Shown: piece after piece, positions 44,389 to 53,754 of the stretch
How the letters are laid out: each line of letters begins with the position of its first letter
Numbering within the stretch: position 1 is the stretch's first letter
Assembly (NCBI GenBank): GCA_964011275.1
Contig: CAXGOB010000018.1
Location: 1 to 64,000 of the forward strand
Length of the DNA stretch: 64,000 nucleotides
Direction: 5' to 3'
DNA from: UBA7328 sp002471345
GTDB taxonomy: Bacteria; Bacteroidota; Bacteroidia; Chitinophagales; Saprospiraceae
The notes under the pieces: model-generated
What the model was told of the DNA's origin: nothing
Databases searched by the model: none
Seen by the model: the letters and a program-made list of their open reading frames with translations, nothing else
Program-made: the position numbers and the translations under genes

Positions 44389-46008
44389 CTAGTCTAACAC
44401 ATCTACTACTGGCCTATTGTCCATATTAGCAACTTGCCATGCTGTAGCGAATATGAGTTGTGTTCTTTTCGCGTATTGAGGGTAGTCTATTTTATCAGGT
44501 GTATCCGTGTGTTTGTGATAGTCCTCGTGGGTACCATTAAAATAGAAGATAACAGGGATATTATGCTTAGCGAAGTTGTAATGATCAGAACGGTAGTAGA
44601 ATCGATCTGGATGTGTTTTTCCATTATATAGATAATCCATATCCATATCTCCAAAATGTGTGCTTGATACTTTCTCATGTACTCCATGTAATTCTGTGCT
44701 CAACATGTCAGAACCAATGATGTAGATATAATCATTATCATCTTTTCTTTCACTACCATTTCTGCCTATCATATCGATATTGAGATTGGCAACTGTATTT
44801 GACAATGGAAAAATAGGATCAACATCAGCATAATACTCTGATCCCCAAAGTCCTTTTTCTTCTCCTGTCACATTTAGAAATACTACTGTTCTTCTAGGTC
44901 CATTTCCTTCATTTGCTGCTGCGATGAAAGCCTCAGCAATCTCAAGAACACCCATCGACCCTGAGCCATCATCATCAGCTCCATTATAGATCTTTCCATC
45001 ATTGATGCCCACATGGTCGTAATGAGAAGATATAATAACTACTTCATCTTTAAGGTCTCTACCAGGTAAAACTGCCACTATATTTTCTGAGGTAATAGTT
45101 TTGCTCGGCCGTTCTATTTCAATTTCTATATCTGACGCTGTGTATAGTCCACCCAATGTCTCTTTTTGATTTAATTTCATCGAAATGTCATTGAAGAAAT
45201 TTTCGGATGAAGTGCCAAAAAGTTGTGCAGCTTTAGATGGCGAGATAAAATATAAATTATACGGTCGTTCAAGTTTATCTGAATCATCTAAAGTGAACAT
45301 TGGTTTAAATTTTTCACTTCTTCTTGATGCAAAAGTCATTTGAGCATCATATCGCTGCTGATTAGTAAATGTGATAAAAAGGTCCGTTATTCCTTTCGCT
45401 GCAAGGTTTTTTAGATTTAAAAAACTATCCTGAGGAGCATTAGCAATATTCTTCCCATTAGAGTCCATAGGATCTCCCCAAATGGCACATATAGCTTTTC
45501 CTTTTACATCAATATTTTCATAATCATTGTATTCTTCAGTTTCCATTCCGTGACCGACAAATACCATTTCTGTTGCTGTGGAGGGCTTTGGATAGGCTTG
45601 AGTAAGGAAGTCTGTACCATTGTCGAGTTGTACACTTTTACTCCGGATCGTTCCGTAGGATGTCTTTTCTTCAAGAAAAGGTATTCGCTGTAGATATGGA
45701 TTTGCTTGAGACTTTATGGGACCTTTTAATCCCAAGTGATGGTAGGCATCTGACAAATAATTAGCAGCTAATTTTTGACCTCTTGTTCCTGTTTCTCTTC
45801 CTTCGAAAGCATCTGAGGCAAAGATGTATAGATGCTCTTTTAGCTCATCAGCTGTGATAGTATTCATGTATTTGATCATGGTTTGGTCGGCAAGAAGAGT
45901 TTTAGAATCTATCGTTGGGATTTTAGCTGTGGTTACCGTTTTATTGGATGCACAAGATGCAAATGTGATGATCAATAAGATAGAAAGAATTCGAAAAGAA
46001 AGAGACAT
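44389..46008 (-). CDS. M28-family peptidase, lipoprotein
   Basis: Zinc aminopeptidase-like lipoprotein of about 539 residues. The signal ends in ITFASC (lipobox). A protease-associated domain comes first, then the M28 catalytic core: VVIISSHYDHVGIND (His ligand), NGADDDGSGSMGVLEIAEAF (bridging Asp), VTGEEKGLWGSEYYAD (catalytic Glu and Glu ligand), NIDMIGRNG (Asp) and FYYRSDHYNFAKHNIPVIF (final His). The upstream frame opens at 46032 but the ATG at 46008 (MSLSFRILSILL) gives a clean signal. It probably degrades extracellular peptides. Confidence 0.93.
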   Translation of the reverse strand: MSLSFRILSILLIITFASCASNKTVTTAKIPTIDSKTLLADQTMIKYMNTITADELKEHLYIFASDAFEGRETGTRGQKLAANYLSDAYHHLGLKGPIKSQANPYLQRIPFLEEKTSYGTIRSKSVQLDNGTDFLTQAYPKPSTATEMVFVGHGMETEEYNDYENIDVKGKAICAIWGDPMDSNGKNIANAPQDSFLNLKNLAAKGITDLFITFTNQQRYDAQMTFASRRSEKFKPMFTLDDSDKLERPYNLYFISPSKAAQLFGTSSENFFNDISMKLNQKETLGGLYTASDIEIEIERPSKTITSENIVAVLPGRDLKDEVVIISSHYDHVGINDGKIYNGADDDGSGSMGVLEIAEAFIAAANEGNGPRRTVVFLNVTGEEKGLWGSEYYADVDPIFPLSNTVANLNIDMIGRNGSERKDDNDYIYIIGSDMLSTELHGVHEKVSSTHFGDMDMDYLYNGKTHPDRFYYRSDHYNFAKHNIPVIFYFNGTHEDYHKHTDTPDKIDYPQYAKRTQLIFATAWQVANMDNRPVVDVLD

Positions 46009-46231
46009 GTCAGATTTTTTTATGAGTTGCAAAAGTAAGAAGTATCTATATATTCAGCTCTATGATAAAATGTACGATTTAACAAGTTCCAAAAACGGCT
46101 TTGGCATCAATTTTTCTTTGGACTAAAGTGTTTTATAGAGATCAAGAATCACCTAATGTTAGTACATTAGTATTGAGATACCTTAGTTTCAATTTCAACA
46201 TTCTTAATAGTCATATACTTCTAGTTAATTC

Positions 46232-48343
46232 ATGATCTCTACCTCTTCATATCTTAAGACTAAAATTGACTTTCTCAAAGGAGTTGGAGAAAAAAGGGCA
46301 GAATTGCTTAGGGATGAATTGGGTGTTAAAACATTCTTTGACTTGATAAATTTATATCCATTTAGATATATAGATCGGACTCAGTTTCATAACATTTCAA
46401 CGTCCCAAGATGGAGATACCGCACAACTTAAAGGAACTATTGTCGAAAAGGAAAAGGTGAAAGGAAGGAATAATCGATATAGACTTACAGCACTGTTTAA
46501 AGATAGCAGTGGCTTTGTGGAGTTAATTTGGTTTCAGTCTGTGAAATGGTTAGAAGAGAGTATCAAAATAGGGGAGGAATATATCGTTTTTGGGAAAGTG
46601 AATGTTTTTAAAGGAAAGAAAAGCATACCTCATCCAGAATTGGAATTGGCATCTAAGATGTCGGCACCTAAAGCCCTAGAACCTGTATATAGCAGTACAG
46701 AAAAACTGAATGCCTTTAGTTTGGATAATCGGAGTAGAAGGAAACTGGCCCAGACTGTTATCTCCAAAATATCACAAGAAGATCTACCTGAAAATTTATC
46801 CGAGAAAGTGATATCACAACTTAAACTATGTAGTAGATTTCAGTCTTATCAATGGATTCATTTTCCTCCATCTGATCTTGCATTAAAATCAGCTCAGAAT
46901 CGGATTAAATTTGAAGAAGTCCTTTTTCTTCAATTGCGATTATTACAGATAAGAAAGAAAAGAGAATTGGATTTAGCTGGGTTTTCATTTGAAAAAGTGG
47001 GGTCCTATTTTAATTCTTTTTTTAAAGAAAAACTGCCATTTGAACTTACTGATGCGCAGAAAAGAGTACTTAAAGAGATTCGAGCTGACCTTAAAAGAGG
47101 TGCTCAGATGAATAGGTTACTTCAAGGTGATGTAGGTAGTGGAAAAACGATTGTTGCACTCATGAGCATGTTCATAGCCTTAGATAATGGCTATCAGGCA
47201 TGTATGATGGCACCTACAGAGATATTGGCTCAGCAGCACTATGCATTCATCAGTGAAAGTGTCAAAGGACTGGGTGTACAAGTGGCTTTTCTATCGGGCT
47301 CGGTTAAAGGTAAAACTAGAGCACAGCTACTTCAGTTTTTAAAAGAAGGTCATATAGACATTTTGGTAGGGACACATGCTTTGATTGAGGACCCTGTTGT
47401 GTTCAAGAAATTAGGTCTTGCAGTGATAGATGAACAACATAGGTTTGGTGTAATACAAAGAGCTAAGTTATGGAATAAAAATGATGACTATCCTCCACAT
47501 GTTTTAGTTATGACAGCTACCCCTATACCACGGACATTAGCTATGACGGTTTATGGAGATTTAGATGTCTCTATTATTGATGAATTGCCACCTGGTAGAA
47601 AAGAGATAGAAACGGTGCATCGGTTCGAAAAAGACAGAACGAGGATTGTCGGATTCATGCACGAGGAAATTAAGAAAGGTAGGCAGATCTATATTGTCTA
47701 TCCATTAATCGAAGAATCAGAAAAACTTGATCTTCAAAATCTGCAAGAAGGATATGAACAATTATTACCATATTTCCCTGCTCCAGACTTTCAGATAGCC
47801 GTGGTTCATGGGCGAATGAAACATGCAGATAAAGATTTGGAGATGCAAAGATTTGTAAGTGGAAAAGCGCAGATTATGGTAGCAACAACAGTCATAGAAG
47901 TGGGTGTGAATGTACCTAATGCTTCCGTCATGATTATAGAAAATGCTGAACGTTTTGGCCTATCTCAGTTGCATCAGTTGAGAGGTAGAGTAGGTAGAGG
48001 AGCTGAGCGATCTTTTTGTATTCTGATGACCTCATTTAAGCTCACCAAAGAAGGAAAAAAGAGGATAGAAACGATGTGCCGGACTAATAATGGATTCGAA
48101 ATATCTGAAGTGGATATGGAGCTCAGAGGAGCAGGGAATATAGAGGGCACTCAGCAAAGCGGTTCTATAGAGTTTAATCTATTAGATTTATTTCAAGATC
48201 GAAATATATTGATTACAGCAAGGCATTTGGCAGATTCTATTCTAGAGGATGACCCGTTATTAGAAAAAGAAGAAAATCACCCAATAGCTGAGTACTTGGC
48301 AATGTATAGAGCTAAGTATAGAGATTGGGGAAGAATAAGTTGA
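46232..48343 (+). CDS. recG: ATP-dependent DNA helicase RecG
   Basis: Branch-migrating helicase that rescues stalled replication forks. The N-terminal wedge/OB domain is visible in FRYIDRTQFHNIS and RLTALFKDSSGFVELIWF. Helicase motifs follow: Walker A LLQGDVGSGKTIVALM, motif Ia MMAPTEILAQQHY, the DEQH box in AVIDEQHRFGV, motif III VMTATPIPRTLAMT and motifs V and VI MVATTVIEVGVNVPNA and QLRGRVGRG. The 703-residue length is standard. Single gene, ATG start. Confidence 0.97.
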   Translation: MISTSSYLKTKIDFLKGVGEKRAELLRDELGVKTFFDLINLYPFRYIDRTQFHNISTSQDGDTAQLKGTIVEKEKVKGRNNRYRLTALFKDSSGFVELIWFQSVKWLEESIKIGEEYIVFGKVNVFKGKKSIPHPELELASKMSAPKALEPVYSSTEKLNAFSLDNRSRRKLAQTVISKISQEDLPENLSEKVISQLKLCSRFQSYQWIHFPPSDLALKSAQNRIKFEEVLFLQLRLLQIRKKRELDLAGFSFEKVGSYFNSFFKEKLPFELTDAQKRVLKEIRADLKRGAQMNRLLQGDVGSGKTIVALMSMFIALDNGYQACMMAPTEILAQQHYAFISESVKGLGVQVAFLSGSVKGKTRAQLLQFLKEGHIDILVGTHALIEDPVVFKKLGLAVIDEQHRFGVIQRAKLWNKNDDYPPHVLVMTATPIPRTLAMTVYGDLDVSIIDELPPGRKEIETVHRFEKDRTRIVGFMHEEIKKGRQIYIVYPLIEESEKLDLQNLQEGYEQLLPYFPAPDFQIAVVHGRMKHADKDLEMQRFVSGKAQIMVATTVIEVGVNVPNASVMIIENAERFGLSQLHQLRGRVGRGAERSFCILMTSFKLTKEGKKRIETMCRTNNGFEISEVDMELRGAGNIEGTQQSGSIEFNLLDLFQDRNILITARHLADSILEDDPLLEKEENHPIAEYLAMYRAKYRDWGRIS

Positions 48344-48385
48344 ATATTCAATATGTCTTTTTAAAATTGATTTTTTCAAATTCAT

Positions 48386-49024
48386 TTAAGCAAAGACTTC
48401 CATTTTAGCGATATTGCTTTCCAATTTTTTCATCTCGGCTCCATAAGCCTTTTTGTTCATCTTCTCAGTCAGTAAATAGAGAAGCGGAGTACCAACACAT
48501 AGAATAGTTATCAACAGAAAGAGAATTTTAGGTTCAGAAATTCTACAAACAAATTCTCCTGTAGAATCTAATCCACTTATAAAGCCTAGAATCAAACAAA
48601 CGGGAAGGAAGAACATACCCCAAATGGTCTCCATCCTCAGAGCGGATCTGATCATTTTGTGCTCATGTTTCATTGACATGAGGATAGAATCAAAGACAGG
48701 ACCTTCTTCTTTTAGGTCAAAATATTTATATAGCATGGGGAATAAGCCGATCATATAAATGAATATACCGGTTCCTAAGGCATAGGATGTAATTAGTTTG
48801 CCCCAAGTCAATACTAATGCAATGGTTAATAATGCAATGAAAAACAAACACCAATAGACTTTCATCAAAATCGTATTCTTTAATCTACCAATAGCATGAT
48901 TTGATTCATTGGTTATAGCATCCATGATTTCTTCTTTTTTAATTTTTGAATGAGAAAATTTTTGTTCAGACATCTTCTTCCAAGCAACCATGATGTCTTG
49001 ATCTGTTCTGCTTTTTTGAATCAT
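48386..49024 (-). CDS. Membrane protein paired with second ECF sigma factor
   Basis: A 212-residue protein with a soluble N-terminus (DIMVAWKKMSEQKFS) and four hydrophobic segments. Its start overlaps the stop of the ECF sigma gene (ATGA), so translation is coupled. No domain family recognised. The arrangement matches 20974-22075, and the membrane protein is the likely partner or anti-sigma regulator. Confidence 0.7.
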   Translation of the reverse strand: MIQKSRTDQDIMVAWKKMSEQKFSHSKIKKEEIMDAITNESNHAIGRLKNTILMKVYWCLFFIALLTIALVLTWGKLITSYALGTGIFIYMIGLFPMLYKYFDLKEEGPVFDSILMSMKHEHKMIRSALRMETIWGMFFLPVCLILGFISGLDSTGEFVCRISEPKILFLLITILCVGTPLLYLLTEKMNKKAYGAEMKKLESNIAKMEVFA

Positions 49025-49548
49025 GATGTATAATTTTTGAATTTTGTTTTAATTGTATTTTTTATTCTGTACACTTTCACATTGATCTGATTTGCACTCA
49101 TGCCAGTGATCTTAGCTATCTCGATATTCTTATATCCATCCAGATATATAGTGGCTATCATTCTATCTATTTCATCTAATGTTTTTATGATAAGATACAG
49201 TAGTTCATGATGTTCTTTAGCATCTTTTTCTTCTTGCTTATTCAGAATAGAATCGTCCAATTCTGAAGTGAATGAACTTTTATCTTTCTTTCTAAATGTC
49301 AACACTGTATTCAGTGATACTTTGTATAACCAAGTGCTAAAGGCGGATTGACCTCTAAAATTTTTAGAAGATTTCCAAGTCTGGAGAAGTACTTCTTGTT
49401 TTACATCTTCCAGTTCATCCCGATTGTCCACATACAATCCCAGAACTTTGTGTATAATGCCCTCATGAGCATGTATTTTTTTGATAAACTCATTTTCTAT
49501 TCCTGTCGCCAAAGTCAACTTTCTATTGTGATTTCCTAGTAAGTACAT
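49021..49548 (-). CDS. ECF-type RNA polymerase sigma factor
   Basis: Sigma factor of 175 residues with regions 2 and 4 only: NRDELEDVKQEVLLQTWKSS then SAFSTWLYKVSLNTVLTF for region 2, and EIDRMIATIYLDGYKNIEIA with KITGMSANQINVKVYRIKN for region 4. It resembles the sigma factor at 21584 in layout, including a coupled membrane-protein gene. The regulon and inducing signal are unknown. Confidence 0.92.
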   Translation of the reverse strand: MYLLGNHNRKLTLATGIENEFIKKIHAHEGIIHKVLGLYVDNRDELEDVKQEVLLQTWKSSKNFRGQSAFSTWLYKVSLNTVLTFRKKDKSSFTSELDDSILNKQEEKDAKEHHELLYLIIKTLDEIDRMIATIYLDGYKNIEIAKITGMSANQINVKVYRIKNTIKTKFKNYTS

Positions 49549-49735
49549 TTTAAAATGAAAAAATTACAGCAGATATGATTTTTTTATAAAAAGATTGATC
49601 CAATAACTAATCATTGTTAGGTACTTTATAAGAAATGATGTAAGTCAATATTCGTATTGATTACCGTCATCAGTATTATTAGTTAAATGCACAACATTTG
49701 AAGAATTAATCACAACAATTAACAGAAATTCTCAA

Positions 49736-50272
49736 ATGAAAAATTATTGTAATTCTCTCATTTTATTAATACTGATAGCTTTTTTGGGTTCGTGCTCTAT
49801 TAACACTTGGAGCGATTTTGATCATACCGTAGAAAAAGGTGAGTATAATACCTATAAAATGTTTCAGCATGATTCAGACCTAGAGTTTGGTACTAATCCT
49901 ATAAATAAAATTAGAATTGAAAACGCTGTTAAGTCTGGTCTTAAAAGTATTGGACTTTCTCCTTCCGATAGCCCTGATTTACTCGTGAAGTATTTTGTGA
50001 AGTTGGATAGAAAGGAATTTATTGAGAGGTGTAATGATACTTATGAAAACTATGAGGGTGGCGGATATTGTATAGATAGGGTCGTTCACTATGAACAAGG
50101 GACCTTAGTGTTAGATATGATAGATGTAGCGGACAACAGAATTATTTTCCATGGTGTGGCTGAAGGAGCTCCATTAGATAAAGCTTCTGACCCAGATAAA
50201 AAGATCAATAGAATGGTTAATAAGTTAGTAGCAGATTTCGAGAAATATAGAAATGAGTATTTAATGAATTAA
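49736..50272 (+). CDS. DUF4136 lipoprotein
   Basis: Lipoprotein of 178 residues. The signal ends FLGSC, and the mature part begins SINTWSDFDHTVEKGEYNTY, typical of DUF4136 proteins, whose common pattern is a short strand then a TY motif. It continues IENAVKSGLKSIGLSPSDSP with DLLVKYFVKL. Envelope-associated; no function known. Stands alone between an ECF system and a broken two-component system. Confidence 0.85.
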   Translation: MKNYCNSLILLILIAFLGSCSINTWSDFDHTVEKGEYNTYKMFQHDSDLEFGTNPINKIRIENAVKSGLKSIGLSPSDSPDLLVKYFVKLDRKEFIERCNDTYENYEGGGYCIDRVVHYEQGTLVLDMIDVADNRIIFHGVAEGAPLDKASDPDKKINRMVNKLVADFEKYRNEYLMN

Positions 50273-50303
50273 AAATTGTAGCATGTAGGGGTTATGATGT
50301 ATT

Positions 50304-50938
50304 TTAAATCAAGTCCCAGTCCATGACTTTCTTTATCATTCCCACTGAATTCTGTACGTCCATTTTTACAAATAAATTTCTTTTATGCGTGGCTACAGTA
50401 TTAGTACTCAGAAATAGTTTGTCAGCAATTTCCTGAGTCGTAAATTCTTTAGCAATAAGTTTTATTACTTCTAGTTCTCTTTTAGTAATCTTGGGAAGAT
50501 CACCAGGTTTTGCAACAGGCTTTTCTGATAAGCTCTCAATCATTTTAGCAGTAAGATTGGAACTCAATATTTTCTTTCCTTGATAGGCATCTTTAATACC
50601 TTGAATGAGTACTTCTTTGCTAGAATTTTTAAGTAAATAGCCGATAGCCCCTTTTTTGAATATGGATGTAATAATACTTCCTTCGTCATTAGTTGTAAGC
50701 ATTAATATTTTCAAGTTTGGATAAGACTTAGAAGCATGCATAGTGGTCTCTAAGCCGTCCATTACCGGCATTTGAAGATCTGTAGAAGAACATCTACATC
50801 ATTGTTACTAAGAAACTCTGGTACCTCTAGACCATTTGAAGCCGTACCTATGACCTTTAAATGTTTGTCTTGTGAAAGTATAGCCTTGATGCCATCCAAC
50901 AAGATTTGGTGGTCATCAGCAAGAAGTATTTTTATCAT
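50304..50938 (-). pseudogene. NarL/LuxR-type response regulator with a frameshift
   Basis: The first 50 residues, starting at ATG 50938 (MIKILLADDHQILLDGIKAI, then SNNDVDVLL), lie in one frame and the rest in another (DLQMPVMDGLETTM; C-terminal HTH with TKRELEVIKLIAKEFTTQEI, ADKLFLSTNTVATHKRNLF). The total of 635 bases is one short of 212 codons, so a single deleted base near 50782-50784 would restore DVLLTDLQMP with the phospho-acceptor Asp. Its ATG overlaps the kinase stop (ATGA). An internal start at 50771 could still yield a protein lacking the N-terminal third of the receiver. Confidence 0.85.
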
Positions 50939-52830
50939 GATATTTCGTTTTCTGTGTTGGAATCGCTTTCTATTCTTTGAAGTGGAACATTTATAGTTAC
51001 TAATGTTCCAGCACCTGGCCGGCTGTCTATCTCATAATTTCCACCTACATAGCCGGTTCTGAATTCTATACTTTTTAGACCCATTCCTTTTTCGGAGTCT
51101 ATTTGTTCTATATCAAAGCCCTTTCCGTCGTCCTCAATAGTTAGATTGAGCCACTCATCACTGTAAGTTAACTGTAACAACACCTCATCGGCTTGAGCAT
51201 ATTTTACTATATTATTTAGGAGCTCTTGTACTATGCGAAAGAGCATCACATTTGTGTTGTCATTCAAAAGCTTATCAGAGCCATAAACTAAAAACTGAGC
51301 ATCAAAAGGATGAGTCATGTCCATTTTAGTAATCAAATCTTCAAGGGCCTTTCTTAAACCAAGTTTTTTAAGAGCTTGAGGCATCATCTTGTGGGCAATT
51401 TTTCTTACTTCACTACAGGCTTCGTCTATCATATCACTAGCCGTATTGTAAATCCTAGTGGTCCCCTTATTGTCAAAATCAATTTTAAGAGTACTGATCT
51501 TCGCTTTCAAAGTAGATAGAAGATTACCAAGACCATCATGTAAATCTCTAGCAATTCTAGACCTTTCTTTTTCCTGACCATCCAGCATTGATCTCATAGA
51601 TATTATCTGTTGTTCTTGTTTAGCTTCAGTTAACAATAGTTGATTTGCCTTTATTCTGTTTTGATAAAATAGCACTCCAATGATTAGTGCTGATAGCAGG
51701 ACTCCAATTGAAAATACCAATAAATTCACTTGTCTTTCTTTTTTACTATTAATAATCTCTTCTTCAAGTAGTCGGTTTCTTAGCCTTTCTCTTTCATATT
51801 GAATTTTCATATCAGCTAGAGCCTCAAGGCTAGATTCGCTCAGTTTATATTCCTCATATATAGTTTTTTGATCCCACAGAATTTGATAGGCTTGACGAAA
51901 TTCATCAAGAAGGAGATGCTTTCTTCGCTGTGCATCCATGATCGTGTACATGAATCCATCGCTGTCAGTAACTCCTGGTATAGCCAAAGCACGATCTAAT
52001 AATCCTTGCGAACTTGAAACACCAATCTTTTCTAAATTTTGAACTAATAAGGTGGTGTCTTTACCATTTTCTGCAGCTTCATATATTAGTGAAGCCATAT
52101 TGATAAGAGACTCAGCAGCTCCTATGTTATTAACCTTTATCCTCTATTCATAGGACTCAATGTAGTTCTCAAGTGCCAAATTGTAATTTCCCATGAGTCT
52201 CGAACATTGTCCTAACCCAACATAAATTCTAGCAATGTCTATTGGTGCTCTAGGTATTTCTGATAATCTGAAATCCAGAGCTCTGTTATACTTAGCTATG
52301 GCCTTTTCAGGTTGTCCATTCATGTAATCACATATTGCCCAATTGTTAAGAATGGCAGCCTGTCTTTCTTTATTTGACGTTTCTACATATAAATCAAATC
52401 CTTGTTGATACGCTTTTTCACTTTCTTCAAAAGACTCATAATTCATAAGAATCGCTCCTTTGGTATCATAGACTTTACCTAGCCCATTTTTATCATTGAT
52501 TGAGTTGAAGAATAAAACGGCACTATCCAAATAAGCAGTTTTTAAATTCATTTTATCATAGTCATGGCACCAAGCTGCTCTATGAAAAGCACGGCCTATT
52601 AGACGAGGGGAATTGAGTTTTTTTGCTAAAGAAATTGCTCGATATGAATATTCTACAGCATCATTTCCATTATAAAGTATATAAGCGATTTTTATATAGG
52701 TCTCACATTTAAGACTATCATCTGGCATGGTTTCCACTACTTGTATCAGACTATCCAATACATCTATAGTATAATTCTCAGAAGGATGTGCTAAAATGAA
52801 AAAGAGGATGTAAATCAATTTTTTGAACAT
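50935..52830 (-). pseudogene. TPR histidine kinase gene with an in-frame stop
   Basis: The whole reading frame of 631 codons is open except for TAG at 52144-52146. The N-terminal 228 residues have a signal peptide and TPR repeats (AILNNWAICDYMNGQPEKAI, then KYNRALDF). After the stop the TPR text resumes in phase (RIKVNNIGAAESLINMASL), followed by a coiled stretch, one membrane segment near VNLLVFSIGVLLSALIIGVL, a HisKA_3 box RSRIARDLHDGLGNLLSTL and an HATPase domain (FRIVQELLNNIVKYAQAD and DDGKGFDI). One substitution in one TPR explains the stop. The cognate regulator downstream is frameshifted too. Confidence 0.85.
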
Positions 52831-52916
52831 ATCCTAAGTTACTATGTCTTTGTCGATTTTTATGTCTGGACTTTGGGAATAGTGAGTCATAATGCTTTTA
52901 GTCTAAGAATATGTAG

Positions 52917-52924
52917 CAAAGTTA
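52917..52924 (-). promoter_or_regulatory. Possible -7 element for the kinase gene
   Basis: On the minus strand this reads TAACTTTG, matching TAnnTTTG, about 87 bp before the kinase gene start at 52830. No TTG at the expected -33 spacing was found, so support is weak. Confidence 0.25.
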
Positions 52925-53115
52925 GATGACAACATGACTGAATGGTATAGTTCAATTCTATGATTTTATTCCTCACACAATTGTGTAATGCTTTTAGTAG
53001 AAAAGGATGATTTTAAGAAATCATGGTTTTGGGTGTAGCCTCACCATACATTTCTAAGTGAACTTTGTGTCATCAGAAATAATCTGATAAGCTTGTAAAT
53101 CAAAAACTAAAAGTT

Positions 53116-53622
53116 TTGGAAAACCAAGAAACACTTTCAGTATCACGTCTTCAAAGAATTCGAGATCAAGGCTATTTTGAGGAAACCCAAGACGAACTAA
53201 TAGCAATGGCTTATGGCAATAGATTCGCTTATATACTCTGCACTGGAATGTTAACTCTTGGTGTTTTAAGTGGGAGTATATTGATCCTCTCTACTATCAT
53301 GTGCATAGTCACATTGACATTGGTGCTGCCATATCATCCTTTTGACCATGTCTATAATATGCTTATAGCCAATGGGAAAGACAAACTAGAATTACCGCCA
53401 AGATCACCTCAAATAAAATTTGCTTACGGCATAAAGGCTATTTGGATAGGACAAATTATTTGTTTGTTTGCGACAGGTCTCTATTCTGTGGCTTTCCTGA
53501 TGGGATGTTTATTGGTAGTTCTGATGCTTATAGTAAGTATAACTGATTTGTGTCTATTTTCTGTGATTTACAATTCTTTTTTCCTAAAGGATTCTTCAAA
53601 AACCGACTATTCAATTTCTTAA
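53116..53622 (+). CDS. DUF4395-like membrane protein
   Basis: A 168-residue membrane protein with four hydrophobic segments. The sequence begins (TTG at 53116) ENQETLSVSRLQRIRDQGYF, and later has YHPFDHVYNMLIANGKDKLE and PPRSPQIKFAYGIKAIWIGQ, the features of DUF4395 proteins, which are often fused to or near thiol-disulfide genes. A later ATG at about 53206 would cut into the first helix's lead-in, so the TTG is preferred. The function is unknown. It precedes the ferredoxin-cyclase-globin gene on the same strand. Confidence 0.68.
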   Translation: MENQETLSVSRLQRIRDQGYFEETQDELIAMAYGNRFAYILCTGMLTLGVLSGSILILSTIMCIVTLTLVLPYHPFDHVYNMLIANGKDKLELPPRSPQIKFAYGIKAIWIGQIICLFATGLYSVAFLMGCLLVVLMLIVSITDLCLFSVIYNSFFLKDSSKTDYSIS

Positions 53623-53632
53623 ATAAGAAACC

Positions 53633-53749
53633 ATGAGACAGTTATTAAAGCCATTCTTTTCCTATTTCTCGATATACCACTTGTTCCTCTGGAGAGGCCA
53701 CTTGCCTGATAGCACAATCATCGCAGATTACTTGAATAATAAATTATAA
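53633..53749 (+). CDS. Small ORF between DUF4395 and cyclase genes
   Basis: A 38-residue open frame starting at ATG 53633 (MRQLLKPFFSYFSIYHLFLW, ending DYLNNKL), 10 bp after the DUF4395 gene and 5 bp before the cyclase gene. It has an aromatic, amphipathic first half. The tight fit between two same-strand genes supports it, but with no homologue in mind it could be chance or a remnant. Confidence 0.35.
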   Translation: MRQLLKPFFSYFSIYHLFLWRGHLPDSTIIADYLNNKL

Positions 53750-53754
53750 AGAGT

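Noticed and set aside
50772..50996. 74-residue plus-strand open frame near the response regulator
   Set aside because: It is the complement of the N-terminal receiver domain of the frameshifted regulator and the end of the kinase gene.
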